From positions 124,001-188,000 of the forward strand of contig NZ_QFWG01000001.1 in the NCBI RefSeq assembly GCF_003143995.1: a stretch of 64,000 nucleotides of DNA, in the 5' to 3' direction. Under the pieces are notes generated by a model. That model made no database searches and was not told where the DNA came from. It was given only the letters and a program-made list of their open reading frames with translations. Shown here piece by piece: positions 8,653-19,721 of the stretch. This stretch comes from Pseudoglutamicibacter cumminsii (GTDB taxonomy: Bacteria > Actinomycetota > Actinomycetes > Actinomycetales > Micrococcaceae). Position 1 is the first letter of the stretch. The number at the start of each line of letters is the position of its first letter. A program made the position numbers and the translations under genes.

Positions 8653-10110
8653 ATGCTTATCGCCCTTCGCGCAACTCATGATCGCTTGGGGCTGGACGCC
8701 CTCGAACGTGTTACGCGAGGGGCTGACCAGCTCGACGCCATCATCGACCGTCTTAACCAGGCTCACTCGGAGCAACCGCTGTCCGGGTGGGTCTCGATGT
8801 CTACGTGTAACCGCCTTGAGATCTACCTCGATGCGGATCTCTTCCACGACGCTGTGGAGCTCGTCGCTCAGGCAGTATCGGAGGCTTCTGGGCTCGCTCA
8901 AAGCGAGGTTGAAGAGCTCTTGGTTGCTGACGCCGGGTCTTTGTCTGCGCAACACATGTTCACTGTCGCTGCTGGCTTGAACTCTCAGGTGGTTGGCGAG
9001 GGCGAGATCAACGGCCAGGTGCGTGCGAGCTTCTCCGAGGCGCTGGCCGAGGGCCGCACGACGTCGATGCTCAACGACTTGTTCCAGGGCGCGTTGCGTA
9101 CCGCGAAGAACATTAGCCACCGCACGACGATCGGTGCCGCTGGCCGCTCGTCCGTTACGGTTGCGATCGATCAGGCTGAGCCGACGACAGGTTCGCTCAC
9201 TGGGGCGCGCGTGATCGTGGTGGGTACGGGCGCGATGGCCCGCATCGCTGCCTCGGATCTGAACCGCCGTGGTGTAGCCCGCTTGGATGTTTTGTCAGGT
9301 TCTGGCCGCGCCAAGAACTTCGCGACGACCCACAACGCCCACCCGTTGGCCACTGACGAAATGCCTGCGGCTCTGGCGGCGTCATCGCTTGTTGTTGCGT
9401 GCTCGGGCCGCGGTACTGCGCAGATTTTGACGCAGGATGTTCGCGACGCGATGCAGCTCAGGGAGCTGTACAACGCTGAGCACGCATCGGCGAAGCTCGG
9501 TGAGCTCGTGATTCTTGACATGTCGCTGACTTCCGACCTGGAAGAAGGCGTGCGTTCGATTCCGGGCGTGCGTGTTCTGGGGCTCAAGGATATTTCGGCT
9601 GACGCTTCCGATCAAGAAGAGATCGAGCGTGCTCAAGACATGATCGACGCGGGCGTGGGCCGCTTCGAGCTGCGCCAGCAGATCCGCCGTCTGGACCCAG
9701 CTGTTTCGGCTCTTCGCCGTTCGGTGCGCTCTGAGATTGAGCGCGAGATCGAGGGCGTGCGCAACAATCACGACGAGGAAACCGTCAAGGTTGTTGAACG
9801 CGCTTTGGGGCGCGTCTATAAGCGCCTCTTGCATTCCCCGATGATGCGCGCCCAGGAGCTCGCAAAGGAAGGCGAGGGCCAGAAGTTCATGTCCGCGGTC
9901 CACACGCTGTTTGGTGTTGACCTCGAGCAGGGTGGACAGGTCCCTAACGACCCGGTTTCGATCGAAGCACGCCAGACGCTACGCGAGGTTTCGGAAGGGG
10001 ACCATAACGGTCCAGCGCAAGCGATGCCGTTGTCTGAAATCCGTGAAGCGTTTGTGGATTACGAAGAGACCGCGAGCGTCATCGAGGAAGAGCTCAAGGA
10101 AAAGCGCTAG
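8653..10110 (+). CDS. hemA: Glutamyl-tRNA reductase
   Basis: It reduces the activated glutamate of glutamyl-tRNA(Glu) with NADPH to glutamate-1-semialdehyde, the committed step of heme synthesis. The nucleophilic cysteine lies in MSTCNRLEIYLDADL near residue 50. Further features are GLNSQVVGEGEINGQVR and a Rossmann segment VIVVGTGAMARIAASDL. The start at 8653 (MLIALRATHD) gives 485 residues. Upstream in-frame ATGs at 8602 and 8644 would add residues that do not resemble the family, and the TAGAAT box supports 8653. The stop overlaps the stop of the convergent hydrolase gene. Confidence 0.95.
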   Translation: MLIALRATHDRLGLDALERVTRGADQLDAIIDRLNQAHSEQPLSGWVSMSTCNRLEIYLDADLFHDAVELVAQAVSEASGLAQSEVEELLVADAGSLSAQHMFTVAAGLNSQVVGEGEINGQVRASFSEALAEGRTTSMLNDLFQGALRTAKNISHRTTIGAAGRSSVTVAIDQAEPTTGSLTGARVIVVGTGAMARIAASDLNRRGVARLDVLSGSGRAKNFATTHNAHPLATDEMPAALAASSLVVACSGRGTAQILTQDVRDAMQLRELYNAEHASAKLGELVILDMSLTSDLEEGVRSIPGVRVLGLKDISADASDQEEIERAQDMIDAGVGRFELRQQIRRLDPAVSALRRSVRSEIEREIEGVRNNHDEETVKVVERALGRVYKRLLHSPMMRAQELAKEGEGQKFMSAVHTLFGVDLEQGGQVPNDPVSIEARQTLREVSEGDHNGPAQAMPLSEIREAFVDYEETASVIEEELKEKR

Positions 10111-11489
10111 CGGCCGATGCGCTCCCGCAACGCCCCGAGGACCGTTGCTGGGTTGTCGGAGAGGCCATCGTGGTGATGATCGGCTGATTCCCACACGTTG
10201 ATGCCGCGGATATTTGATGCGGTTTCGAGCGAGAGCTCGCGGACCACATAGATATCAGGCGTGTAGACGGCTGCCGCGACAGGCACTGAATTGTTGGCTA
10301 GCTGATCGTAGTCATAGAGCGGAGTCCACTCGTCGTATTCGTGTAGCGCGTGTGCAAGTTGTTCGAGGGGTTGCAATGCCGGGTCTTGCGCGAAATCCTC
10401 GGGCAGCGCGGCTTCACCGATGAGCTGCGGAATATCGGTATCCGGCAGGGTCTGCGGATGAGTTTCGTGTTGCGAACGCGACGCCGCCCACCGGGTTGCT
10501 GGCCCCGACGTGTAGATCGCTTCCTGGAACAGCCAATAGATCGGGTTGCGCGCGTGATCCACTTGCGAGCCCAGAAGCGAAAGCATGACAGGGGAGAGGG
10601 TCCGATCGGATCCGGTACCCTGCGTGAGCGCGTCTTCGAGCCCGAAACGCAACTGCTGCACGCGCGAGTTACCGCCCAAAAGCATCCCGAGGCGTTGAAC
10701 CGTCAGCTCAGTCACGACGTGTCCGTTGGCCAATCGGTACGGTTGTCCCGCAGCCCGGGCGCAGCGTACCTCGGTGTACAGATCGCTCAACTGTTGCTTG
10801 GCGTGCGGCCACGCGGCGAACACCTCTGCCTGACGCTCCGCGGTACGTGCGTAGGTGTGGTCGTAGACCCGCTTGGGGTCGCCTTCAATGAGGCCAAGCC
10901 CGCCTGTAATCATCGAGCCGGCCAGCGCATCGGGCGCGAAGCTGAGATAGCTCATCGTGATGAAGCCGCCGTAGGACTGGCCGAGCGTGAACCACGAATC
11001 AACACCCATAGCCAGCCGGATGGCTTCGGCGTCCGCAACGATGTCGGTCGCGCGGAAGTGAGACAAGAACTTGATCTGCTGCGCGATCTTCTGGCTCTCC
11101 GGCTCGCCGGAGCCGATTGCAGACAAGGTCGCGGCGCTGATAGGCGAAGAGCCGCCGGTGCCTCGCTGGTCGAGCAACAGCACCCGGAAGTGTGGAAGGA
11201 GTTCGCCGAGCCAACCCGACGAAGGGTTCGCCGGCCGAAGGGCCTCGAAACCGGGGCCGCCCTGAAGATAGACGAGCCAAGGGCGCTTGTCGGCATCCTC
11301 ATCGGTTGAGCGAACTTCGCGCGCCCGCACCGTCACGGTAGCGGCACCGGAATCAGCAGACGCCGGCTCCGTTGCCACGCCGTGCACGAGTGGCACTTCG
11401 TAAAGAACTGAGGATACGACAGAGCCCCGCCATGCATCCGCATCATCGCGGCGGAGTAGCTTGGCGGGGCGAACAGTCAAAGAAGTCAA
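10107..11489 (-). CDS. Proline iminopeptidase-like alpha/beta hydrolase (peptidase S33 family)
   Basis: It is a serine hydrolase, probably releasing N-terminal residues from short peptides, but the true substrate is unknown. The 460-residue protein shows the oxyanion segment LVYLQGGPGFEALRP near residue 75, LLLDQRGTGGSSPISA, the nucleophile elbow FTLGQSYGGFITMSYL, and a C-terminal histidine in SADHHHDGLSDNP. These match the prolyl aminopeptidase group of the alpha/beta fold. The start is TTG at 11489, with another TTG at 11480. The stop codon is shared through a CTAG palindrome with hemA. Confidence 0.85.
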   Translation of the reverse strand: MTSLTVRPAKLLRRDDADAWRGSVVSSVLYEVPLVHGVATEPASADSGAATVTVRAREVRSTDEDADKRPWLVYLQGGPGFEALRPANPSSGWLGELLPHFRVLLLDQRGTGGSSPISAATLSAIGSGEPESQKIAQQIKFLSHFRATDIVADAEAIRLAMGVDSWFTLGQSYGGFITMSYLSFAPDALAGSMITGGLGLIEGDPKRVYDHTYARTAERQAEVFAAWPHAKQQLSDLYTEVRCARAAGQPYRLANGHVVTELTVQRLGMLLGGNSRVQQLRFGLEDALTQGTGSDRTLSPVMLSLLGSQVDHARNPIYWLFQEAIYTSGPATRWAASRSQHETHPQTLPDTDIPQLIGEAALPEDFAQDPALQPLEQLAHALHEYDEWTPLYDYDQLANNSVPVAAAVYTPDIYVVRELSLETASNIRGINVWESADHHHDGLSDNPATVLGALRERIGR

Positions 11490-11511
11490 TTGAGTACTGA
11501 CCTTAGATCTT

Positions 11512-11536
11512 CAAAAGAAGCGTCACTCAGAGTGAC
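11512..11536 (-). terminator. Intrinsic terminator after the lipoprotein gene
   Basis: On the minus strand GTCACT-CTG-AGTGAC forms a short perfect hairpin 6 nt past the lipoprotein stop and is followed by GCTTCTTTTG. The stem is short but the T-rich tail is in the right place. Confidence 0.5.
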
Positions 11537-11542
11537 CGAGCC

Positions 11543-12136
11543 TTAGTTGAGCTTCTGAAGGACGATGCTGTCCTGACCATTGGTCAGCTCGACACCGTCA
11601 GCGGTCTCGGAAACGCGCAGTGCGCCGGAGGTCAGGAACTCGCTCATGTTGTCGGATGGCTCCTGATCAGCAGGTTCGCAGTCGCTCATGGTGCTATGCG
11701 ATTCCGTCAGCGTCACATCGCTGCCGTTCGTAGCGACCTTGTAAACACCGCTGGAGCACTGGCCCATGCCCACGAGCATGCCAGCGCCGTCACCCTCAGG
11801 GGTCAGGACGAAGCTACCGAGCTTGGTCTTCCAAGTGTTGCCGTTCACGGTCAGAGACTTGACGCCCAGCTGAGTGGACTCAGAGAAACCAAGCACAGAA
11901 ACACTGGAAGCCTTCGTCGAGGTACCATCCTGCGAGGAAGCCTCGGTGGTGGACTCAGCCTTGGTGTTTTCACCTTCAACAGAGCCGTCTTGCATGTGGA
12001 ACTGGGAGGACTCTGGGGTAGGGGAATCGAGAGTCGTTGGGTGCTTAGGCGCACAACCTGCCAGGGAAGCAACTACCAACGATGCAGGCGCCAAGAGCGC
12101 AGCTGCGCGAACAATGCGAGTGGAAAGTCGTGACAT
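11543..12136 (-). CDS. Putative secreted lipoprotein of unknown function
   Basis: I do not recognise a family. The protein has a lipoprotein signal: MSRLSTRIVRAAALL, a hydrophobic stretch, then the lipobox SLAGC with the lipidated Cys near residue 28. A Ser/Thr/Glu-rich linker of about 50 residues follows. The C-terminal 110 residues alternate in a beta-like pattern (SVLGFSESTQLGVKSLTVNG, GSFVLTPEGDGAGMLVGMG). Two cysteines (QCSSG and DCEPAD) could form a disulfide. I chose the ATG at 12136 because a TAGAAT box lies 7 nt upstream. Expected to be anchored on the outer face of the membrane. Confidence 0.75.
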   Translation of the reverse strand: MSRLSTRIVRAAALLAPASLVVASLAGCAPKHPTTLDSPTPESSQFHMQDGSVEGENTKAESTTEASSQDGTSTKASSVSVLGFSESTQLGVKSLTVNGNTWKTKLGSFVLTPEGDGAGMLVGMGQCSSGVYKVATNGSDVTLTESHSTMSDCEPADQEPSDNMSEFLTSGALRVSETADGVELTNGQDSIVLQKLN

Positions 12137-12143
12137 GTAAACC

Positions 12144-12149
12144 ATTCTA
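12144..12149 (-). promoter_or_regulatory. -10 box for leaderless lipoprotein transcript
   Basis: On the minus strand TAGAAT is followed by 7 nt and then the ATG at 12136. This supports the shorter start over the ATG three codons upstream. Confidence 0.55.
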
Positions 12150-12172
12150 TCGCTAATTTGTGTTTCAAATGC

Positions 12173-14749
12173 TCAACGGCGCTCGCCCGTGCCGTCGATG
12201 CGTCCGATCGCCGTGACGGTCAAGGCAAGCTCGCCTCTTTCATCGGTCTCATCCAAATCGACAACGGCGTCGAAACCCCAGTCGTGGTCGCCCTCCGGGT
12301 CAGCGAACGTCTGGCTGACTTTCCAGATCGGCCGGCCATCGGAATCCTTCGCCTCAACAATCTGCAACAGATCAGGGGAGCGGCCGCCAGGGCCGTCATC
12401 GATGTCCTCGTGTTCAGCGAAGTAATCGTCCATCAGATCAGCCCACGCGTCCGCATCGAAACCAGCATCGCCATCGAGCTCACCCAGTGCCACGTCCTTC
12501 TCTGCGCCAAACAGCTTGACGCGAGAGAACATCGCGTTGCGGACCATGACCCGCAGTGCACGCTTCTGCTGAGACAAACGCGGTGGCTCAGCCGGCTGCT
12601 GGACAGACTGATCCTCAGGGACCTCACCAGAGGCCAGGGCCTCCCACTCGCTCAGCAACGAGGAGTCGACTTGCTCGATCATCTGACCAAGCCACTCCGT
12701 GATGTCCTCAAGCTCCTCCGTCACCGCGGAATCAGGAACCGAACTACGCAAAGCCTTATACGCATCGGTGAGGTAGCGCAGCAGAATGCCCTCGGCGCGC
12801 GTGACCTGATAGTTGCGCACGTACTCGCCGAAGCTCTGGCCGGTCTCATACATTTCACGGACCACAGACTTAGGCGAAAGCTCGTAGCCCGCGAGCCAGC
12901 CGGCACCCTGGCGATAACGCTCGAAAGCCGCCTCGAGCTCTTCCCGTAGAGGCTGGGGGTGCGTGATCTCATCGAGGCGGTTCATGCGCTCGTGATACTC
13001 GAGGCCGTCCGCGCGCATCTGCGCCATAGCCTCGTTCTTAGCCTTCTTCACCTGCGCGCCGATTACCGGGCGCGGGTCCTCAAGCGTGGCCTCAAGAACA
13101 GAAACCACATCCACCGCATAATCAGGGGAGTCTTGGTCCAGCATCTCGAGCGCGGCGATTGCGAAGCTCGAGAGCGGCTGGTTGAGCCCGAAATCCTCCG
13201 GCAAATCAACCGTGAGATGCAGACGATTGCCATACTCGTCTGGCTCGCCGCGCTCCAGGACGTTGGTCGCCAAGAGCTCCTTGATGATGCCCAACGCCTT
13301 CTTGACGTGCTCACGGTTGCGGATCGGCGGCTCGTGATTCTGGGTCAGAATGTCGCGAGCGTGCGCGAACGCATCGCCATCGTAGGCGAGCAAGTTCAGG
13401 ATCATCGCGTGCGAGACCTGGAAGGATGACGTCATGGTCTCCGGCTCAGCGGAAACCAGCCTCTCGAAGGTCTTCTCGCTCCACGAAACGAAACCTTCCG
13501 GCGGGGTCTGCTTCTTGACCTGCCGCAGCTTCTTCTGATCATCCCCGTGGCGCGCACGCGCCTTCTCCATGGCCTTAGCGTTAGCGATTTCGTGCTCGGG
13601 AGCCTGAACCACCACATCGCCCGCCGTGTCATAACCAGCCCGGCCCGCGCGTCCAGCAAGCTGATGGAATTCACGGGCGTTGACGTGACGGCTACGCTGA
13701 CCATCGAACTTGGACAAAGCCGTCAAGATCACGGTACGGATCGGAACGTTGATGCCCACCCCGAGCGTGTCAGTGCCGCAAATGACCTTGAGCAAACCAG
13801 CCTGCGCCAGCTGCTCGACGAGTCGACGATACTTAGGGAGCATCCCCGCGTGGTGCACGCCAATACCAGCGCGAATCATCTTCGTGAGCGTCTGACCAAA
13901 GCCGGACGCGAAACGGAAACCACCCACGAACTCTGCGATGCGGTCCTTCTCCTCACGGCTAGCCACGTTGAGCGAGAGAAGGCCCTGGGCCTGCTCGATC
14001 GCCTCGCGCTGCGAAAAATGCACAACATAGACCGGGGCCCGGTGCGTTTCGACGAGTTCCTTGATCGTCTCGCCGATTGGCTCCATGCCGTATTGGTGGT
14101 GGAGCGGAATAGGCCGCTCAGAACCCGAGACCGTCACGGCATCGCGGCCTGTGCGCTGCTTGAGGTCCTCTTCAAAGAACGCTGTATCGCCCAAGGTTGC
14201 CGAGAGCAGCAGGAATTGCGACTGCGGCAAGCCCAGAAGCGGAACCTGCCATGCCCATCCGCGCTGCGGGTCAGCGTAGAAGTGGAACTCGTCGGCAATC
14301 ACGACGCCACAGTCCGCGTGCTCGCCTTCACGCAACGCCATGTTCGCGAGGATCTCCGCGGTGCAGCAAATGATCGGCGCCTTCGGGTTCACACTCGCCT
14401 CACCCGTGAGCATGCCCACGTTCTCGGCACCGAAAACCTTGATCAGGTCAAAGAACTTCTCCGAAACCAGAGCCTTGATCGGTGCGGTATAAAACGAACG
14501 CTCACCCCGTGCCAGCGCCGCAAAGTGCGCCGCGATAGCAACCATCGACTTACCCGAACCCGTCGGGGTAGCAAGAATCACATGCTTGCCCTCGACAAGC
14601 TCCATCACGGCCTCATCCTGAGCCGGATACAGCGTCAGTCCACGGTCCGAAACCCACCGCACAAACGCATCGTAAATCGCTTCCGGAAGGTTCGTTTCCG
14701 TCGCGTTCGGAACAAGATCAGACAGATTCACGCTCATATTTACAGCCAT
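12173..14749 (-). CDS. DEAD/DEAH-box helicase, Ski2/Mtr4-like, DUF3516 type
   Basis: It is an ATP-dependent RNA helicase-like protein of the superfamily 2 Ski2 group. Helicase motifs appear in order: ILATPTGSGKSMVAIAAH (Walker A, near residue 60), VIADEFHFYAD (DEFH in place of DEAD), LLLSATLGDT, GTDTLGVGINVPIRTVI, and HQLAGRAGRAGYD (motif VI). The second half, about 450 residues, has no catalytic motif and fits the actinobacterial DUF3516 region, involved in substrate handling by inference only. Total length is about 858 residues. Start candidates are GTG 14752, ATG 14749 and ATG 14737; I cannot choose firmly. It starts 13 bp after the preceding hydrolase gene. Confidence 0.9.
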   Translation of the reverse strand: MAVNMSVNLSDLVPNATETNLPEAIYDAFVRWVSDRGLTLYPAQDEAVMELVEGKHVILATPTGSGKSMVAIAAHFAALARGERSFYTAPIKALVSEKFFDLIKVFGAENVGMLTGEASVNPKAPIICCTAEILANMALREGEHADCGVVIADEFHFYADPQRGWAWQVPLLGLPQSQFLLLSATLGDTAFFEEDLKQRTGRDAVTVSGSERPIPLHHQYGMEPIGETIKELVETHRAPVYVVHFSQREAIEQAQGLLSLNVASREEKDRIAEFVGGFRFASGFGQTLTKMIRAGIGVHHAGMLPKYRRLVEQLAQAGLLKVICGTDTLGVGINVPIRTVILTALSKFDGQRSRHVNAREFHQLAGRAGRAGYDTAGDVVVQAPEHEIANAKAMEKARARHGDDQKKLRQVKKQTPPEGFVSWSEKTFERLVSAEPETMTSSFQVSHAMILNLLAYDGDAFAHARDILTQNHEPPIRNREHVKKALGIIKELLATNVLERGEPDEYGNRLHLTVDLPEDFGLNQPLSSFAIAALEMLDQDSPDYAVDVVSVLEATLEDPRPVIGAQVKKAKNEAMAQMRADGLEYHERMNRLDEITHPQPLREELEAAFERYRQGAGWLAGYELSPKSVVREMYETGQSFGEYVRNYQVTRAEGILLRYLTDAYKALRSSVPDSAVTEELEDITEWLGQMIEQVDSSLLSEWEALASGEVPEDQSVQQPAEPPRLSQQKRALRVMVRNAMFSRVKLFGAEKDVALGELDGDAGFDADAWADLMDDYFAEHEDIDDGPGGRSPDLLQIVEAKDSDGRPIWKVSQTFADPEGDHDWGFDAVVDLDETDERGELALTVTAIGRIDGTGERR

Positions 14750-14762
14750 CACCAGCTACGCA

Positions 14763-15470
14763 TTACCAGCCGCGGGCGCGCCACTCGGGCAGGCTCGCGC
14801 GTTCGGCGCCCAACGTGGTGCCTTCGCCGTGGCCAGGCAAAACCACAGTGTCATCCGGGTAGCGGCCAAACAGCTTGGTCTCAACGTCATCGATCAGCGT
14901 CGCGAACCGTTCCGGGTCGTTCCACGTATTACCCACACCACCGGGGAACAGCGAATCACCCGTAAAGAGGTACTGAACGCCGCCGATAGTGGTCGCCAGC
15001 GCAATCGAACCCGGCGTGTGCCCCCGTAGCCAGATCACATCCAACGTGACACCACCAGCGGTCACCGTGCCACCATCGTCCACGGAATCAGTGAACGTGA
15101 CGCCACGCATTTCTTCCACGGCAGGAATATCCAGCGGATGCCCGATGAGGCGGGTACCTTCCGCGAGCACGTCAGCTAGCGCTCCCGTATGGTCATGGTG
15201 TTGATGCGTGATCACGATGGTCGGTGCGGCCTCAGCGCCGACGGCGGCACGCAAAACGTCGGGCTCGGAAGGCGCATCGATCAGCAAGACGTCCTGTGGA
15301 TCAGTTGTCGACTGCAAGATATAAGCGCGGTTATCCATATCGGACACCGCGACCATGCTGAGTCGAGTGAAATCATCCGAAGCAATGAGCTGTGCTTGTG
15401 AACCCTGATCTCGTAAATTCTGTGCTTGTGAATCTGCCGGGGATGCTGGTTCTGAAGATGCTGGAGCCAT
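14763..15470 (-). CDS. Metallo-beta-lactamase-fold hydrolase (glyoxalase II-like)
   Basis: It is a binuclear metal hydrolase; related proteins hydrolyse S-lactoyl-type thioesters, but the substrate here is unknown. Metal ligands are seen in VITHQHHDHTGAL, LRGHTPGSIAL, LFTGDSLFPGG and VLPGHGEGTTLG, in family order. The reading frame stays open far upstream across the antisense of uvrA, but that part is spurious. I place the start at ATG 15470 (MAPASSEPASPADS), with TATACT 7 nt upstream; ATG 15494 is the alternative. The short repeat Ser-Gln-Ala-Gln occurs twice in the N-terminal 30 residues. Length 235 aa. Confidence 0.88.
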   Translation of the reverse strand: MAPASSEPASPADSQAQNLRDQGSQAQLIASDDFTRLSMVAVSDMDNRAYILQSTTDPQDVLLIDAPSEPDVLRAAVGAEAAPTIVITHQHHDHTGALADVLAEGTRLIGHPLDIPAVEEMRGVTFTDSVDDGGTVTAGGVTLDVIWLRGHTPGSIALATTIGGVQYLFTGDSLFPGGVGNTWNDPERFATLIDDVETKLFGRYPDDTVVLPGHGEGTTLGAERASLPEWRARGW

Positions 15471-15477
15471 GCCTCGT

Positions 15478-15483
15478 AGTATA
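15478..15483 (-). promoter_or_regulatory. -10 box for leaderless hydrolase transcript
   Basis: Minus-strand TATACT is separated by 7 nt from the ATG at 15470, so the start of transcription would coincide with the start codon. Confidence 0.55.
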
Positions 15484-15543
15484 CCCTGATACATATCTAC
15501 TATTGTGTTGTGTTGAAGGCACTGATGACGCCGGAAAGTTGCT

Positions 15544-15915
15544 ATGACAATCCTCGCTGAGTTTGCGATCTCTGATGAAGATATGCCCCCGTACCGCCAG
15601 GTGCGTCGTGCCATTGCCCAAGATATTCGAGAGGGCAAGATCGCTGTAGGAACCAAGCTCCCGACTGTGCGTGCCCTCGCGACACAACTCGACCTCGCAA
15701 CCAACACTGTTGCCCGGGCATATAAAGAACTCGAAGAGCTTGGCCTCGTCGAAGGACGCGGGCGTGCGGGGACCATCGTGACCCCAGGCGCTGGCCGCGC
15801 ATCAGCGAAACTCGCATCCAATGCATCATGGTTCGCACGCTCAGCAGATGGCGCGGGGCTCAGCCTTGAAGCCGCACTCGACCTCGTCCGCGCCGCCTGG
15901 CCTTCCAATAAGTAA
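15544..15915 (+). CDS. GntR-family transcriptional regulator, short YtrA-like type
   Basis: It is a DNA-binding repressor-type protein of 123 residues. The winged helix spans about residues 10-80, with PPYRQVRRAIAQDIREGKI, GTKLPTVRALATQLDLATNT (recognition helix) and ELEELGLVEGRGRAGTIV (wing). Only about 40 residues follow, too few for the usual effector domain; this is typical of YtrA-like GntR proteins, which often sit with ABC transporters. No transporter is adjacent here. It is divergent from the metallo-hydrolase and lies 72 bp before uvrA. A GGAAAG ribosome site precedes the ATG. Confidence 0.9.
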   Translation: MTILAEFAISDEDMPPYRQVRRAIAQDIREGKIAVGTKLPTVRALATQLDLATNTVARAYKELEELGLVEGRGRAGTIVTPGAGRASAKLASNASWFARSADGAGLSLEAALDLVRAAWPSNK

Positions 15916-15974
15916 CCACACCAGCGCCCGCCAGCAATCACGAGCGCCCCGCTCACTAGCAAACACACACTCAC

Positions 15975-15980
15975 TATCAT
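15975..15980 (+). promoter_or_regulatory. -10 box for leaderless uvrA transcript
   Basis: TATCAT is followed by 7 nt and the GTG start at 15988. No SOS-type palindrome was found nearby. Confidence 0.5.
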
Positions 15981-15987
15981 TGGAGCT

Positions 15988-18869
<2,882 letters not shown>

Positions 18870-18873
18870 CACC

Positions 18874-18917
18874 CGGCACACACGTACATGCCCTAAACGG
18901 CATGTAGGTGTGTGCCG
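18874..18917 (+). terminator. Hairpin terminator after uvrA
   Basis: Two 19-nt arms (18874-18892 and 18899-18917) pair with one mismatch around a 6-nt loop, starting 5 bp after the uvrA stop. No T tract follows. Confidence 0.75.
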
Positions 18918-19039
18918 TAAAGCTCAGTTCGTGAGATAAAACTGGGCGATATTCGTGGCACAATTGCAAGCGGAAAACTTCCAGAACATGCAAGCGAAGT
19001 ATGCCAATTGCGGCATGCAGGTAAGGTGACGATTCCGAG

Positions 19040-19708
19040 ATGGCAAGCATCGATTTCTTTAAGCCCGTCGTAGCGCGGGCTATCAAGCTTGTCTTCAGGC
19101 CGACCATCACCGGCCTCGAGAACGTGCCCAAAGAAGGCCCGTTCATCGTTGCCTCAAACCATTTGTCGTTCTTCGACTCGGTCATCATCCAGGCCCTGAT
19201 GCCGCGCAAGGTGGCGTTCTTCGCGAAAGCGGAGTACTTCACGACCCCGGGTTTCAAGGGCCGGCTCATGAAGGCGTTCTTCACATCCGTCGGGTCAATC
19301 CCCGTACAGCGCGGCCAGCAAGCGGCTTCCGTTGCCGCGCTTGACAAACTCGTGGAGATCCTCGAAGCCGGCTCCGGCGTCGGAATCTATCCTGAAGGCA
19401 CGCGCTCGCGTGACGGCCGCCTCTACCGCGGCCGCACCGGCGTCGGCTGGCTTGCGCTAGCAACCGGAGCCCCGGTTGTGCCTGTGGGACTCATCGGCAC
19501 TGACAAGCTCCAGCCAGCGGATTCTAACCGCATCCGCCGCCACAAATTCCAGCTACACGTGGGGCAGCCACTCGCGTTTGAACATCCGGGTCCTAAACAT
19601 CCGTTGCCGCTACGTCGTAAAGTAACTGATCAAGTGGTCGACGCGATCGCGGAGATCACCGGTCAGGAACGTGTAGGGGAGTACAACAAGGCCCCAACAG
19701 TCGAGTAG
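19040..19708 (+). CDS. 1-acyl-sn-glycerol-3-phosphate acyltransferase (PlsC family)
   Basis: It is expected to transfer an acyl group to lysophosphatidic acid at the inner membrane face, giving phosphatidic acid. The 222-residue protein has the catalytic HX4D motif in VASNHLSFFDSVII near residue 45 and the glycerophosphate-binding segment GIYPEGTRSRDGRLYRG near 115, followed by APVVPVGLIGTDK. No strong transmembrane span is visible. AGGTAAGG precedes the ATG. uvrC follows after 13 bp, so the two are likely cotranscribed. The exact acceptor cannot be told from sequence. Confidence 0.9.
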   Translation: MASIDFFKPVVARAIKLVFRPTITGLENVPKEGPFIVASNHLSFFDSVIIQALMPRKVAFFAKAEYFTTPGFKGRLMKAFFTSVGSIPVQRGQQAASVAALDKLVEILEAGSGVGIYPEGTRSRDGRLYRGRTGVGWLALATGAPVVPVGLIGTDKLQPADSNRIRRHKFQLHVGQPLAFEHPGPKHPLPLRRKVTDQVVDAIAEITGQERVGEYNKAPTVE

Positions 19709-19721
19709 AGAACCAGGTGAG

